Position numbers and translations under genes: made by a program. A stretch of 64,000 nucleotides of DNA, taken from assembly GCA_964416425.1 (NCBI GenBank), contig CAYQEC010000010.1:19034-83033 (forward strand), read 5' to 3'. Positions 9,441 through 16,909 of the stretch are shown in pieces. The DNA is from CAYQEC01 sp964416425. GTDB lineage: Bacteria > Actinomycetota > Acidimicrobiia > Spongiisociales > UBA5794. How positions within the stretch are numbered: position 1 is the stretch's first letter; every line of letters begins with the position of its first letter. The notes beneath the pieces are model-generated. The model did not search any database, was not told the DNA's origin, and was given only the letters and a program-made list of their open reading frames with translations.

Positions 9441-9528
9441 GGGGCACGCCCCCGGTCGGACCGCCGAGGCGGCTAGGTTGCCGAGGTTGCCGGCGGGTGC
9501 CGGGCGAGCGCATCGAGAGGTGGATTCC

Positions 9529-10875
9529 ATGACGACAGACCTGACCTTCCCGGAGGGGTTCACCTGGGGGGCGGCCACCGCCGCCTACCAGATCGAGGGC
9601 GCCGCCACCGAGGACGGGAGGGGACCCTGCATCTGGGACAAGTTCTCCCACACCCCCGGCGCCGTGACCGGCGGGGACACCGGAGACGTCGCCTGCGATC
9701 ACTACCACCGCTGGAAGGACGACGTCGCCCTCATCCACCGCCTCGGAGTGGGGGCCTACCGGTTCTCCGTCGCCTGGTCACGTGTCATCCCCGAGGGCCG
9801 CGGTGCGGTCAACGCCCCCGGCCTCGACTTTTACGACCGGCTCGTCGACGAGCTGCTCGAGAACGGGATCGAGCCCTCCGTCACCCTCTGCCACTTCGAC
9901 CTGCCGCAGGCGCTGGAGGACCGGGGCGGATGGCCGGAACGGTCGACGGCCGAGGCGTTCGCCGAGTACGCCGCGGTGGTGGCCCAGCGCCTCGGGGACC
10001 GGGTCCGGCAATGGGTGACCCTCAACGAGCCCCGGGTGGCGGCCTTCGCCGGCTACGAGGCGGGCGACCACGCCCCGGGCCGCACCTCGGTGGCGGACCG
10101 GCTCGCCGCCGGGCACCACATGCTGCTCGCCCACGGGCTCGGGATGGAAGCGGTCCGGTCCGCGGCTCCGGGGGCCCGGGTCGGGCTCGTCAACGACCCC
10201 TCCCCGTGTCATCCCGCCTCGGGACATCCGCTCGACGTGGAGGCGGCCAACCTGGAACACGCCCTGCGTAACACCTGGATGCTCGATCCCGTCTTCGGAC
10301 GCGGCTACCCCGCCCGGCTCATCGAAGCGCTGCAGTGGGACCAGGGCGAAGTGAAGCCGGGCGACCTCGCGGTGATCTCCCGGCCGATGGACTTCTTCGG
10401 CCTCAACTACTACACCCGGCAAATCTTCCGCAGCCCGGAGCTGCCTCCCGACAAGCCGGGGCTCGTCGTCCCCGGTGACGAGTTCACCGACATGGGGTGG
10501 GAGGTGTACCCGGCCGGGATCCTCGAGATGCTCGAGTGGCTGTGGCACGAGTACGGGATCGCCGACCTCTACGTGACCGAGAACGGGGCCGCCTACGGCG
10601 ACGGCGACGGCCCGCCGTTCGTCGACGCGAAGCGGATTGCCTACCTGCGCGACCACCTGGCGGCGGTGCACCAGGCCATCGCCCGGGGCGTGCCGGTGCG
10701 GGGCTACTTCGTCTGGTCACTGCTCGACAACTTCGAATGGGCTCACGGCTACTCGAAGCGGTTCGGGATCGTGCGGGTCGACTACGAGACCCAGGAGCGC
10801 TCCGTCCGGGAGAGCGGGCGCTTCTACTCGGCGATCGCCCGCAGCAACCGGCTCCCGGTGGGGGAGGGGGCCTAG
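9529..10875 (+). CDS. Beta-glucosidase, GH1
   Basis: 448 residues without a signal peptide; cytoplasmic. The barrel opens with FPEGFTWGAATAAYQIEGA. The acid/base Glu is E167 in TLNEPRVAAF and the nucleophile is E351 in YVTENGAAYGD, both intact. It hydrolyses beta-1,4-linked disaccharides and aryl-glucosides. GAGAGG at 9515-9520 lies 8 nt before the ATG at 9529. The 88-bp gap after the GH3 gene contains a TAGGTT -10-like hexamer (about 9473), so a separate promoter is possible. Having both a phosphorylase (GH94) and a hydrolase (GH1) gives two internal routes for cellobiose; alternatively GH1 handles other beta-glycosides. The stop overlaps the end of the convergent HxlR gene by 4 bp. Confidence 0.92.
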   Translation: MTTDLTFPEGFTWGAATAAYQIEGAATEDGRGPCIWDKFSHTPGAVTGGDTGDVACDHYHRWKDDVALIHRLGVGAYRFSVAWSRVIPEGRGAVNAPGLDFYDRLVDELLENGIEPSVTLCHFDLPQALEDRGGWPERSTAEAFAEYAAVVAQRLGDRVRQWVTLNEPRVAAFAGYEAGDHAPGRTSVADRLAAGHHMLLAHGLGMEAVRSAAPGARVGLVNDPSPCHPASGHPLDVEAANLEHALRNTWMLDPVFGRGYPARLIEALQWDQGEVKPGDLAVISRPMDFFGLNYYTRQIFRSPELPPDKPGLVVPGDEFTDMGWEVYPAGILEMLEWLWHEYGIADLYVTENGAAYGDGDGPPFVDAKRIAYLRDHLAAVHQAIARGVPVRGYFVWSLLDNFEWAHGYSKRFGIVRVDYETQERSVRESGRFYSAIARSNRLPVGEGA

Positions 10876-11360
10876 CCCGCCGCCTCGGCCACCAGGGCGG
10901 CGTGCCGCTCCACGACCACCTCGAGGGTGGGCTCGACCCGCACGTTGCGCCGGGTGAGCCGCTCGCCGCAGTGGGCGCAGGCAGCAACGAGGTGGGTGTC
11001 GTGACCGCACTCCTGATGGATGATGCGCCGCTCGGCGTGCGACCCCACCCAACGGTCGCCCCAGCGCCACAGCGCCATCAGCACGTCGAAGAGGTCCTTG
11101 CCCTTCTCGGTGAGCAGGTACTCGTGGCGCGGCGGGTGCTCCTGGTAGGGACGGGTGAAGAGGATGTGGGCGGCGACGAGGGTGTCGAGCCGGTTGGTGA
11201 GGACGTTGCTGGCGATGTCGAGGTCACGCCGGAAGTCGTCGAAGCGTCGCACCCCGAGGAAGGCGTCCCGCAGGATGAGTAAGGTCCAGCGGTCGCCGAT
11301 GAGGTCGACGCTGTTGGCGACGGCGCAGTCGAGATGGTCGAGCGGTTTACGGGTCGGCAT
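10872..11360 (-). CDS. HxlR-family winged-helix transcriptional regulator
   Basis: 162 residues. The HxlR winged helix covers residues about 10-105 (LDCAVANSVDLIGDRWTLLI, then FDDFRRDLDIASNVLTNRL and a YLLTEKGKDL wing). The C-terminal extension has two Cys-containing pairs, ECGH and CAHCG, that look like a small zinc ribbon, a common add-on in actinobacterial HxlR proteins; zinc binding is inferred. The ATG at 11360 lies 6 nt after a TAACGT -10 element (complement of 11367-11372), so its mRNA is probably leaderless. It is divergent from an alpha/beta hydrolase gene, and the shared 85-bp gap holds a duplicated operator-like sequence, which suggests that it controls itself and the hydrolase. 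Confidence 0.9.
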   Translation of the reverse strand: MPTRKPLDHLDCAVANSVDLIGDRWTLLILRDAFLGVRRFDDFRRDLDIASNVLTNRLDTLVAAHILFTRPYQEHPPRHEYLLTEKGKDLFDVLMALWRWGDRWVGSHAERRIIHQECGHDTHLVAACAHCGERLTRRNVRVEPTLEVVVERHAALVAEAAG

Positions 11361-11378
11361 ACCGCCACGTTAGCACCA

Positions 11379-11428
11379 ACTTGCATCACGCAACCGACTT
11401 GCTAGAGTGACTTGCGTAACACAACCGA
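11379..11428. promoter_or_regulatory. Duplicated operator with divergent promoters (HxlR / hydrolase)
   Basis: Two 19-bp direct repeats, 11379-11397 and 11410-11428, match at 16 of 19 positions; each begins ACTTGC and ends CAACCGA. They start 31 bp apart, about three helical turns. The first copy also contains the dyad TTGC-N5-GCAA. A hydrolase promoter TTGCAT (11381-11386), 16-bp spacer, TAGAGT (11403-11408) puts copy 1 over the -35 and copy 2 over the expected transcription start. Copy 1 also covers the -35 region of the hxlR promoter. HxlR proteins are known to bind paired direct repeats, so this is the likely operator. Confidence 0.75.
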
Positions 11429-11445
11429 TAGGCTCGGGAGGGATC

Positions 11446-12363
11446 ATGCAACGGGAGCAGGGGGCCGGGTCGGAGCGCCCGGCACGTTCCCAGGCCGCGG
11501 CGGGGCCGGAGGCGGGGACGAGCAACGACCAGGCCAACGGCAACGGGCTGCGCCGATCGGCGGGGACGAAGCTGCTGGCCGGCGGCCTCCGTGTCGCCGG
11601 CGGGATCGCACCCGGAGTGGCCGGGGCGATCGCCGAGAAGCTCTACTTCCGGGCGATGGGAGCGCGACCCCGCACCGCGGTCGAATCCGGCGACCCCTTC
11701 TCCTTCACGCTCCAAAAGCGCACCGTCACCGGCTACACCCTCGGCGCAGGCGAGACGGTGCTGCTGCTCCACGGCTGGCGGGGAACCGCCGGCGACATGA
11801 GCACCATCGCCGCCGCGGTGGCCGGCGCCGGGATGCAGGCGGTGGCCATCGACCTCCCAGGTCACGGCGACGACCGCGGCTCCCGCACCGACCTGTTCCT
11901 CATGGCGGCGGCGGTCCATGCCGCCGGATCGCTCTTCGGGCCTCCCGCCGGGGTGGTCGCCCACTCCTTCGGCGCCGCCGTCGCCTTCGGATCCTTCCCC
12001 AACGGCGGGCCGCGTCGAGTCGCCCTCTTCGGCCCGGCGATCCGCGGCGACCGCTACCTGGAGGGCTTTGGCCGCCATGTCGGGTTCAACGAGCGGGCCC
12101 TGGCCCGCTTCACCCGACGCATCGAGCGGTACGCCGGCCCGCAGCTGATGCCGATCCTGCACGGCGAGGGCAACGTGCCCGGTGCCGAGTTCCTCATCCA
12201 ACACGATCCGGCCGACGCCTGGACCCCCATCGTCGACTCGCGTCGCTTCGTCGACACCCACCCCTCCGCCCGGCTCGTCGTCGTCGAGGGCGCCGGCCAC
12301 AAGGGGATCCTCCGCCACCAGGAGGCGGTGGCCCGCGCCGCCGCGTTCCTCGTGGCGGGCTGA
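11446..12363 (+). CDS. Alpha/beta-hydrolase
   Basis: 305 residues. Residues 1 to about 60 form a low-complexity, Ala/Gly-rich head followed by a short amphipathic stretch; the hydrolase fold starts around TLGAGETVLLLHGWRG. HGW gives the oxyanion-hole strand, VVAHSFGAAVAF the nucleophile elbow (Ser in GxSxG-like AHSFG), and a late Asp (HDPADAWTP) plus GAGHKGILR supply the Asp and His. Substrate is unknown; esterase or lipase activity is typical. The start is placed at ATG 11446 because GGGAGG at 11436-11441 precedes it by 4 nt. It is divergent from and probably repressed by the HxlR protein through the repeats at 11379-11428. Confidence 0.83.
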   Translation: MQREQGAGSERPARSQAAAGPEAGTSNDQANGNGLRRSAGTKLLAGGLRVAGGIAPGVAGAIAEKLYFRAMGARPRTAVESGDPFSFTLQKRTVTGYTLGAGETVLLLHGWRGTAGDMSTIAAAVAGAGMQAVAIDLPGHGDDRGSRTDLFLMAAAVHAAGSLFGPPAGVVAHSFGAAVAFGSFPNGGPRRVALFGPAIRGDRYLEGFGRHVGFNERALARFTRRIERYAGPQLMPILHGEGNVPGAEFLIQHDPADAWTPIVDSRRFVDTHPSARLVVVEGAGHKGILRHQEAVARAAAFLVAG

Positions 12364-12381
12364 GGCGGGCAGACCTTCGGG

Positions 12382-14010
12382 CTACGCGGCGTAGTTGCTG
12401 GAGAGCCGGATCGTCTCGGCGATGTGGACGTTGACCAGGGCCGGCTTGCCGCTGGCCCGGGCCCGCTGCAGGGCCGGTGTGAGCTCCGCGGGGCAGGTCA
12501 CCAGCTCCCCGTAGCCACCCAAGGCCGTGACCACGCTGTGGTAGGGGCGCCGCCCCAGGTCGGCGGCGATGACCCGGTCCGGGTAGAAGGTGCGGTGGAA
12601 GGTCTTGATGTTGTTCCAGACCCCGTCGTTGCCGACGACGCCGACCACCGGCAGCCCGAGCCGCACGAACGTGTCGTACTCCATCCCGTGGAAGCCGAAC
12701 CCGCCGTCCCCGAACACGATGCCGACCAGGGCGTCGGGATGCACCACCTTGGCGGCGAGGGCGAAGCCGGGCCCGGTGCCGAGGGTGCCGGCCGGGCCGG
12801 GCTCGAGCACGTGACCCGGGGTCGAGACCTGGAGCCACTTGGCGGTGGTGGCGACGATGTCACCGCCGTCGACGCTGACGATGGCGTCGCGACCGAAGAA
12901 GGCGGCGACGTCCCGCCCGAACCGCTGCGGCATGATCGCCTCGCCCTCCTCGTCCGCCTCCCGCTCGGCGGCGGCCAGCCTCTCCTCCTCGATCCGGCGG
13001 ATGTCACGGGCCCAGGGACGCTCCCCCCCACGGGCGAAGGTGGTGCGATGCTCCAGCAGCTCGGCCACGAAGCGACCCGGGGTGGCGACGACGGCGACCG
13101 GGGCCGGACGGTTCCAGCCGAGGCGGGTCGGCTCGGCGTCGACCTGGACCACGGTGGCGGCCGGATTGATCTTGCGCCCGTAGCCGGTTCGGAAATCCCA
13201 GTCGACCCCGAGGGCGAGCACCAGATCGGCTCCGGCGAACGCTTCGGATCGGGCCCGGATCCCGAGCAGGGGATGGCCGTGGGGGAACGCCCCTCGGGCG
13301 CCGGCGTTGACGTAGGCGGGGGCGTCCAGGGCCTCGGCCAGCGCCACCAGCGCCGCGGCCCCCTCCCCGCGGATCCCGCTCCCGGCGAAGAGCACCGGCC
13401 GTTCCGCCCCGGCGAGCAGGTCGGCGACCCGTGCCACCACCGCCGAGTCGGCGCCCATCGGTTCCGTCGCCCGGTACGACCGGGGGAGGGGGGTGGCCTC
13501 GTCGACCATGCCCGCCTGGACGTCGAGGGGGATGTCGAGGAAGACGGGGCCGCCCCGCCCGGCGAAGGCGTGGCGGGCGGCGAGGGCGACGTACTCGGCG
13601 AGACGGACGGTCTCCCAGGCGGTGGTGGCGAGGCGGGTGATCGATCGGAAGAGCTGCGGGTGGTCCATCTCCTGGAGCCCGCCAGCGTGTTCCTGGCGGA
13701 CCGGATGGCGTCCCCCCAACACCAGCATCGGGGTCCCGGCGGCGGAGGCGTTCATCACCGCGGTGACGGTGTTGGTGACCCCGGGGGCGGCGGTGACGGC
13801 GGCGACCCCGAGACGGCCGGTGAGCCGGGTATAGGCCTCGGCGGCATGGGCCGCGGTCTGCTCGTGACGGACGTCGACCAGGCGGATTCCCTCCAGGGCA
13901 CAGCCATCGAGGATGGGCACGATGTGGCCGCCGGTGAGGGTGAAGACGGTGTCGACGCCTTCGGCCCGCAGGGCACGGGCCAGGAGCTGGCCACCGTGGA
14001 TCTTCGCCAT
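12382..14010 (-). CDS. Thiamine-pyrophosphate enzyme (acetolactate synthase / 2-hydroxyacyl-CoA lyase-like)
   Basis: 542 residues with the standard three domains: the N-terminal pyrimidine-binding domain with the activating Glu in VRHEQTAAHAAEAY (about residue 50), a central nucleotide-type domain, and a C-terminal pyrophosphate domain with GDGGFGFHGMEYD and VVGNDGVWNN as the Mg/TPP motif. The C-terminus (GGYGELVTCPAELTPAL) resembles oxalyl-CoA decarboxylase/2-hydroxyacyl-CoA lyase proteins more than IlvB; the reaction cannot be settled. No small IlvN-type subunit follows. The ATG at 14010 has GGGAGGC just upstream. It is co-directional with sixA (23-bp gap). The frame is open upstream into sixA, but only this start gives a normal N-terminus. 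Confidence 0.8.
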   Translation of the reverse strand: MAKIHGGQLLARALRAEGVDTVFTLTGGHIVPILDGCALEGIRLVDVRHEQTAAHAAEAYTRLTGRLGVAAVTAAPGVTNTVTAVMNASAAGTPMLVLGGRHPVRQEHAGGLQEMDHPQLFRSITRLATTAWETVRLAEYVALAARHAFAGRGGPVFLDIPLDVQAGMVDEATPLPRSYRATEPMGADSAVVARVADLLAGAERPVLFAGSGIRGEGAAALVALAEALDAPAYVNAGARGAFPHGHPLLGIRARSEAFAGADLVLALGVDWDFRTGYGRKINPAATVVQVDAEPTRLGWNRPAPVAVVATPGRFVAELLEHRTTFARGGERPWARDIRRIEEERLAAAEREADEEGEAIMPQRFGRDVAAFFGRDAIVSVDGGDIVATTAKWLQVSTPGHVLEPGPAGTLGTGPGFALAAKVVHPDALVGIVFGDGGFGFHGMEYDTFVRLGLPVVGVVGNDGVWNNIKTFHRTFYPDRVIAADLGRRPYHSVVTALGGYGELVTCPAELTPALQRARASGKPALVNVHIAETIRLSSNYAA

Positions 14011-14033
14011 GTTGCCTCCCGTCGTTCGACGGC

Positions 14034-14546
14034 TCACTTGGTCAGGTCGCCCCAGGTGCCTTCCAGGAAGAGCCGCGGCTGGAGGGCGTAGGCGAGCTCG
14101 GCCCGGCCGGTGCGCACATCGGCCCATTCCATGATCGCCAGGTCGATGCCGATCACCGAGGCGGTCTTCACCTGGACCCGGGAGCCGGTCAATTCCTCGA
14201 TCAGATCGCCCCAGGTCGGCTGATGCCCGACCACCATGAGGAACCGGACCGATCGGGCGGCGGCGGCGACGACGTCGAGCACCGACGACGGGGACTCCCC
14301 GTACAGGTCGGGGACCAGCTCGATCTCGGACCCCCACGTCCCCGCCTTGGACGCCAGCTCGGCGGTGGAGCGGGCCCGCAGCGCTGTCGAGCTGTAGATG
14401 AACTGCGGGACCTGGCCCATACGGGACAGCACCCGCCCCATCACCCTGGCGGAGGCCCGACCCCGCTCGTTGAGGGGGCGTTCGTGGTCGGGGGTGTCGC
14501 CGCCCCAGTCGGACTTGCCGTGGCGCATGACGAGGAGCCGTTTCAT
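14034..14546 (-). CDS. sixA: Phosphohistidine phosphatase SixA family
   Basis: 170 residues. KRLLVMRHGKSDW contains the RHG active-site motif of the histidine-phosphatase superfamily, and VVGHQPTWGDLIEEL carries the second catalytic His. Short length without the inserted domains of phosphoglycerate mutases matches SixA, which removes phosphate from His in phosphotransfer proteins; other small substrates are possible. Start choice: the ATG at 14546 gives MKRLLVMRHGKS and has GGAG 3 nt upstream; a GTG at 14555 would add three residues. It is divergent from a membrane protein gene and upstream of the TPP enzyme. Confidence 0.85.
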   Translation of the reverse strand: MKRLLVMRHGKSDWGGDTPDHERPLNERGRASARVMGRVLSRMGQVPQFIYSSTALRARSTAELASKAGTWGSEIELVPDLYGESPSSVLDVVAAAARSVRFLMVVGHQPTWGDLIEELTGSRVQVKTASVIGIDLAIMEWADVRTGRAELAYALQPRLFLEGTWGDLTK

Positions 14547-14610
14547 GGACTCCACGTTACCGAAGTACCTTCAGGGCACGGGACGCGATCCGGTCGGCCG
14601 GGGAGGCACC

Positions 14611-15123
14611 ATGGCGCGCAAGGAGACAGGGGTCGAGGCCCACCTCCAGCCGGGGGAGGAGGTCGAGGTGGCGCTGCGGGGCGCCATCGAGGGCTTCACG
14701 ACGTGGTCCAACTTCGGGGGGGCGGTGGCGGTGCTGACCGCCCTCACCGTGGCGCGGATGGCGCGCCTGGGCTTATGGACCGGGGCGGCGGAAATCGTCG
14801 CCGTCATCGTCGCCGGCTTTGTCGCGGTGCTGGTGTTGGTGGGCCGGCCGATGGCGCATCGCCACGACCCGGCCCTGGCCGGTCCCTACGTGGTGGTGGC
14901 GCTCACCTCGCGTCGCCTGCTCGTCTTCGACCGGGCCCGGGGCGACGCGGCCGACGCCCTGGCGGCGGCGTACCCGCGGTCCTCCTTGACCGGGGTGCGG
15001 TATCGCAGGGCGCGCCTACTCCGGCCTCACCTCCTCACATTCCGGGCCGGCAACCGGAGCCTCCGGTTCGAGTTCCCCCGGGCCGAGCCGGTCGCCGAGC
15101 TGACCGAGCGGCTCGGTCGCTGA
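14611..15123 (+). CDS. Small membrane protein with PH-like C-terminal domain
   Basis: 170 residues, unrecognised at family level. Residues about 28-48 (NFGGAVAVLTALTVARMARL) and 52-75 (TGAAEIVAVIVAGFVAVLVLVG) are two hydrophobic segments. The rest (YVVVALTSRRLLVFDRARGD, then the RYRRARLLRPHLLTF region and LRFEF) has the beta pattern of bacterial PH-like domains: a strand-forming TSRRLLVFD followed by short strands. The ATG has GGGGAGG at 14600-14606. It may sense or scaffold at the membrane; no enzyme motif is visible. It lies between divergent sixA and downstream ferritin. Confidence 0.6.
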   Translation: MARKETGVEAHLQPGEEVEVALRGAIEGFTTWSNFGGAVAVLTALTVARMARLGLWTGAAEIVAVIVAGFVAVLVLVGRPMAHRHDPALAGPYVVVALTSRRLLVFDRARGDAADALAAAYPRSSLTGVRYRRARLLRPHLLTFRAGNRSLRFEFPRAEPVAELTERLGR

Positions 15124-15162
15124 GATCCGCTCCGTCCGGTCGCCACGGTGGCGGGCCGTCGA

Positions 15163-15168
15163 TACGAT
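15163..15168 (+). promoter_or_regulatory. -10 element of the ferritin gene
   Basis: TACGAT lies 35 bp before the ferritin ATG. A transcript starting about 7 bp further on would have a 28-nt leader holding the AGGAG at 15191-15195. No convincing -35 and no iron box were seen. Confidence 0.4.
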
Positions 15169-15203
15169 GGGCCTCGAAGCGACGACCACGAGGAGTGAGC
15201 GAC

Positions 15204-15716
15204 ATGGGCCTCGACACCGCGATGGAACAGGCACTGAACGAACAGATCACGCTGGAGTACGCCTCCGCCTACGCCTACACCGCCTTCGGGGCGTGGCTCG
15301 ACGCCGAGAGCCTCCCCGGCATGGCGAGTTGGATGGAGGCCCAGGCGGCCGAGGAGCGCACCCACGCCCAGAGGTTCGCCCGCTTCGTGCTCGACCGCGG
15401 CAATCGGGTGCGGCTCGGCGCCATCGCCGCTCCCCGCGACGACTACGACTCGCCGCTCGAGGTCTTCGAGCTGGCGCTGGCGCACGAGCAGAAGGTCACC
15501 GCTGCCATCAACGACCTCTACGCCGCCGCGGTCGCCGCCAAGGACTACGCCTCGCTCCCGCTGCTGGACTGGTTCGTCGACGAGCAGGTCGAGGAGGAGG
15601 CGACGGTGCAGCAGATCATGGACGACCTGCGGCGTGCCGGCAGCGAGGGCCACGCCCTCCTCATGATCGACCGCGAGCTCGGAGTCCGCACCTTCACCGG
15701 GGGCGCCGAGGCGTGA
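15204..15716 (+). CDS. ftn: Bacterial non-haem ferritin
   Basis: 170 residues, the usual ferritin length. The di-iron centre is complete and in family register: E18 (LEYASAYAY), E51 and H54 (EERTHAQRF), E95 (HEQKV) and Q128 (VDEQVEEE), offset by one from E. coli FtnA. It oxidises Fe(II) and stores Fe(III) in a 24-mer shell. It lacks the haem-ligand Met context of bacterioferritin, so ferritin is preferred. The ATG follows AGGAG at 15191-15195 by 8 nt, with a TACGAT -10 at 15163-15168. It ends 16 bp before the convergent serC. Confidence 0.93.
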   Translation: MGLDTAMEQALNEQITLEYASAYAYTAFGAWLDAESLPGMASWMEAQAAEERTHAQRFARFVLDRGNRVRLGAIAAPRDDYDSPLEVFELALAHEQKVTAAINDLYAAAVAAKDYASLPLLDWFVDEQVEEEATVQQIMDDLRRAGSEGHALLMIDRELGVRTFTGGAEA

Positions 15717-15732
15717 CCGCCCCGGCGGCCTC

Positions 15733-16854
15733 CTAGAGGCGCTCGACGATGTAGTCGATGGCCGCGGTGAGCCGCTCGAGATCGGACGGCTCGATGTTGG
15801 GGAACATGGCCATCCGGAGCTGGTTGCGTCCCAGTTTGCGATAGCTCTCGGTGTCGACGATGCCGTTGCTGCGCAGCGTCGCCGCCACCGCGTCGGCGTC
15901 GACGTTGGGGGCGAAGTCGATCGTCGCCACCGTGGTGCTCCGCATCGCCTGATCGGGCACGAACGGGGTCGTGAACGGGCGCGAGTCGGCCCATCCATAG
16001 ATCACCGCGGACGATTCGCGGCAACGGTCGATCGCCCAATCGAGGCCGCCCAGCTCCAGCATCACGTCGACCTGGCGCCGCAGCAGGAAGAGGGTGGCCA
16101 GCGCCGGGGTGTTGTAGGTCTGGTCCTTGCGCGAGTTCGCCAGGGCCAGCGACAGCGACAGGGTGGGTGGGATCCAGCGTCCCGAGGCCCCGATCTGCTC
16201 GATCCGGCTCACCGCCGCCGGCGAGCACAGCGCCACCCACAGGCCGCCTTCGGCGCCGAAGACCTTCTGCGGCGAGAAGTAGTAGGCGTCGAACTCGGCC
16301 GGCTCGACTGCCATCGCCCCGGCTCCGGAGGTGGCGTCGACCGCCACCAGGCCGGTCGCTCCGGCAGGACGCGCCACCGGCATCATCACCCCGGTCGACG
16401 TCTCGTTGTGGGTCAAGCCGTAGAGGTCGATGGTGGAATCGGCCACCGGCTCCGGGTGGGTCCCGGGCTCCGACTCGATGACCTGCGGGTCCTCGAGATG
16501 CGGGGCGGCCGCGGCCACCGCGGCGAACTTACCGGAGAACTCGCCGAAGACGAGGTGTTGGCTTCGCTGCTGGATCAGGCTGAAGGAGGCGGCATCCCAG
16601 AACGAGGTGGCTCCCCCGACGCCGAGGAGGACCTCGTAGCCGCTCGGCAGCGAGAACAGGTCGGTGAGCCCGGCCCGGATCGCCGCCACCACGCTCCGCA
16701 CCCCGGGCCGGCGGTGGCTGGTTCCCATGTAGCTGGAGCCGGTGACTCCGAGTTCCATGAGGATCTCGGTTCGTACCTTGGACGGCCCCGACCCGAACCT
16801 CCCGTCTCCCGGGAGGAGGCTGGGAGGAAGCTCGATCGTTGGGTTATCTGTCAT
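15733..16854 (-). CDS. serC: Phosphoserine aminotransferase (actinobacterial type)
   Basis: 373 residues. This is the mycobacterial/actinobacterial SerC form: LLPGDGRFGSGPSKVR at the N-terminus, SYMGTSHRRPGVRSVV, and the PLP lysine in YYFSPQKVFGAEGG. It converts 3-phosphohydroxypyruvate and glutamate to phosphoserine in serine biosynthesis and works in pyridoxal synthesis in some bacteria. It is divergent from an aspartate-type aminotransferase gene, with only 55 bp between the starts, so the two promoters overlap. No Shine-Dalgarno is obvious before its ATG. Confidence 0.93.
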   Translation of the reverse strand: MTDNPTIELPPSLLPGDGRFGSGPSKVRTEILMELGVTGSSYMGTSHRRPGVRSVVAAIRAGLTDLFSLPSGYEVLLGVGGATSFWDAASFSLIQQRSQHLVFGEFSGKFAAVAAAAPHLEDPQVIESEPGTHPEPVADSTIDLYGLTHNETSTGVMMPVARPAGATGLVAVDATSGAGAMAVEPAEFDAYYFSPQKVFGAEGGLWVALCSPAAVSRIEQIGASGRWIPPTLSLSLALANSRKDQTYNTPALATLFLLRRQVDVMLELGGLDWAIDRCRESSAVIYGWADSRPFTTPFVPDQAMRSTTVATIDFAPNVDADAVAATLRSNGIVDTESYRKLGRNQLRMAMFPNIEPSDLERLTAAIDYIVERL

Positions 16855-16909
16855 GTTGTCACCACCGGGTATCGTGCGGTTCGGAACGTACGAAGAGGAG
16901 GCTAGAGCA

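Noticed and set aside
4698..9578. Long open frame on the minus strand (over 1,600 codons) opposite the AKR, GH94 and GH3 genes
   Set aside because: It is antisense to well-supported genes, rich in Val/Gly/His/Arg from the third-codon GC bias, and has no domain sequence.
12424..14091. Plus-strand open frame over the TPP enzyme gene
   Set aside because: It mirrors the real gene's codon bias; low-complexity Gly/Asp/Arg sequence with no motif.
16855..16909. Riboswitch or shared operator between serC and the aminotransferase gene
   Set aside because: Only 55 bp, with no repeat or known RNA motif; divergent weak promoters are enough.
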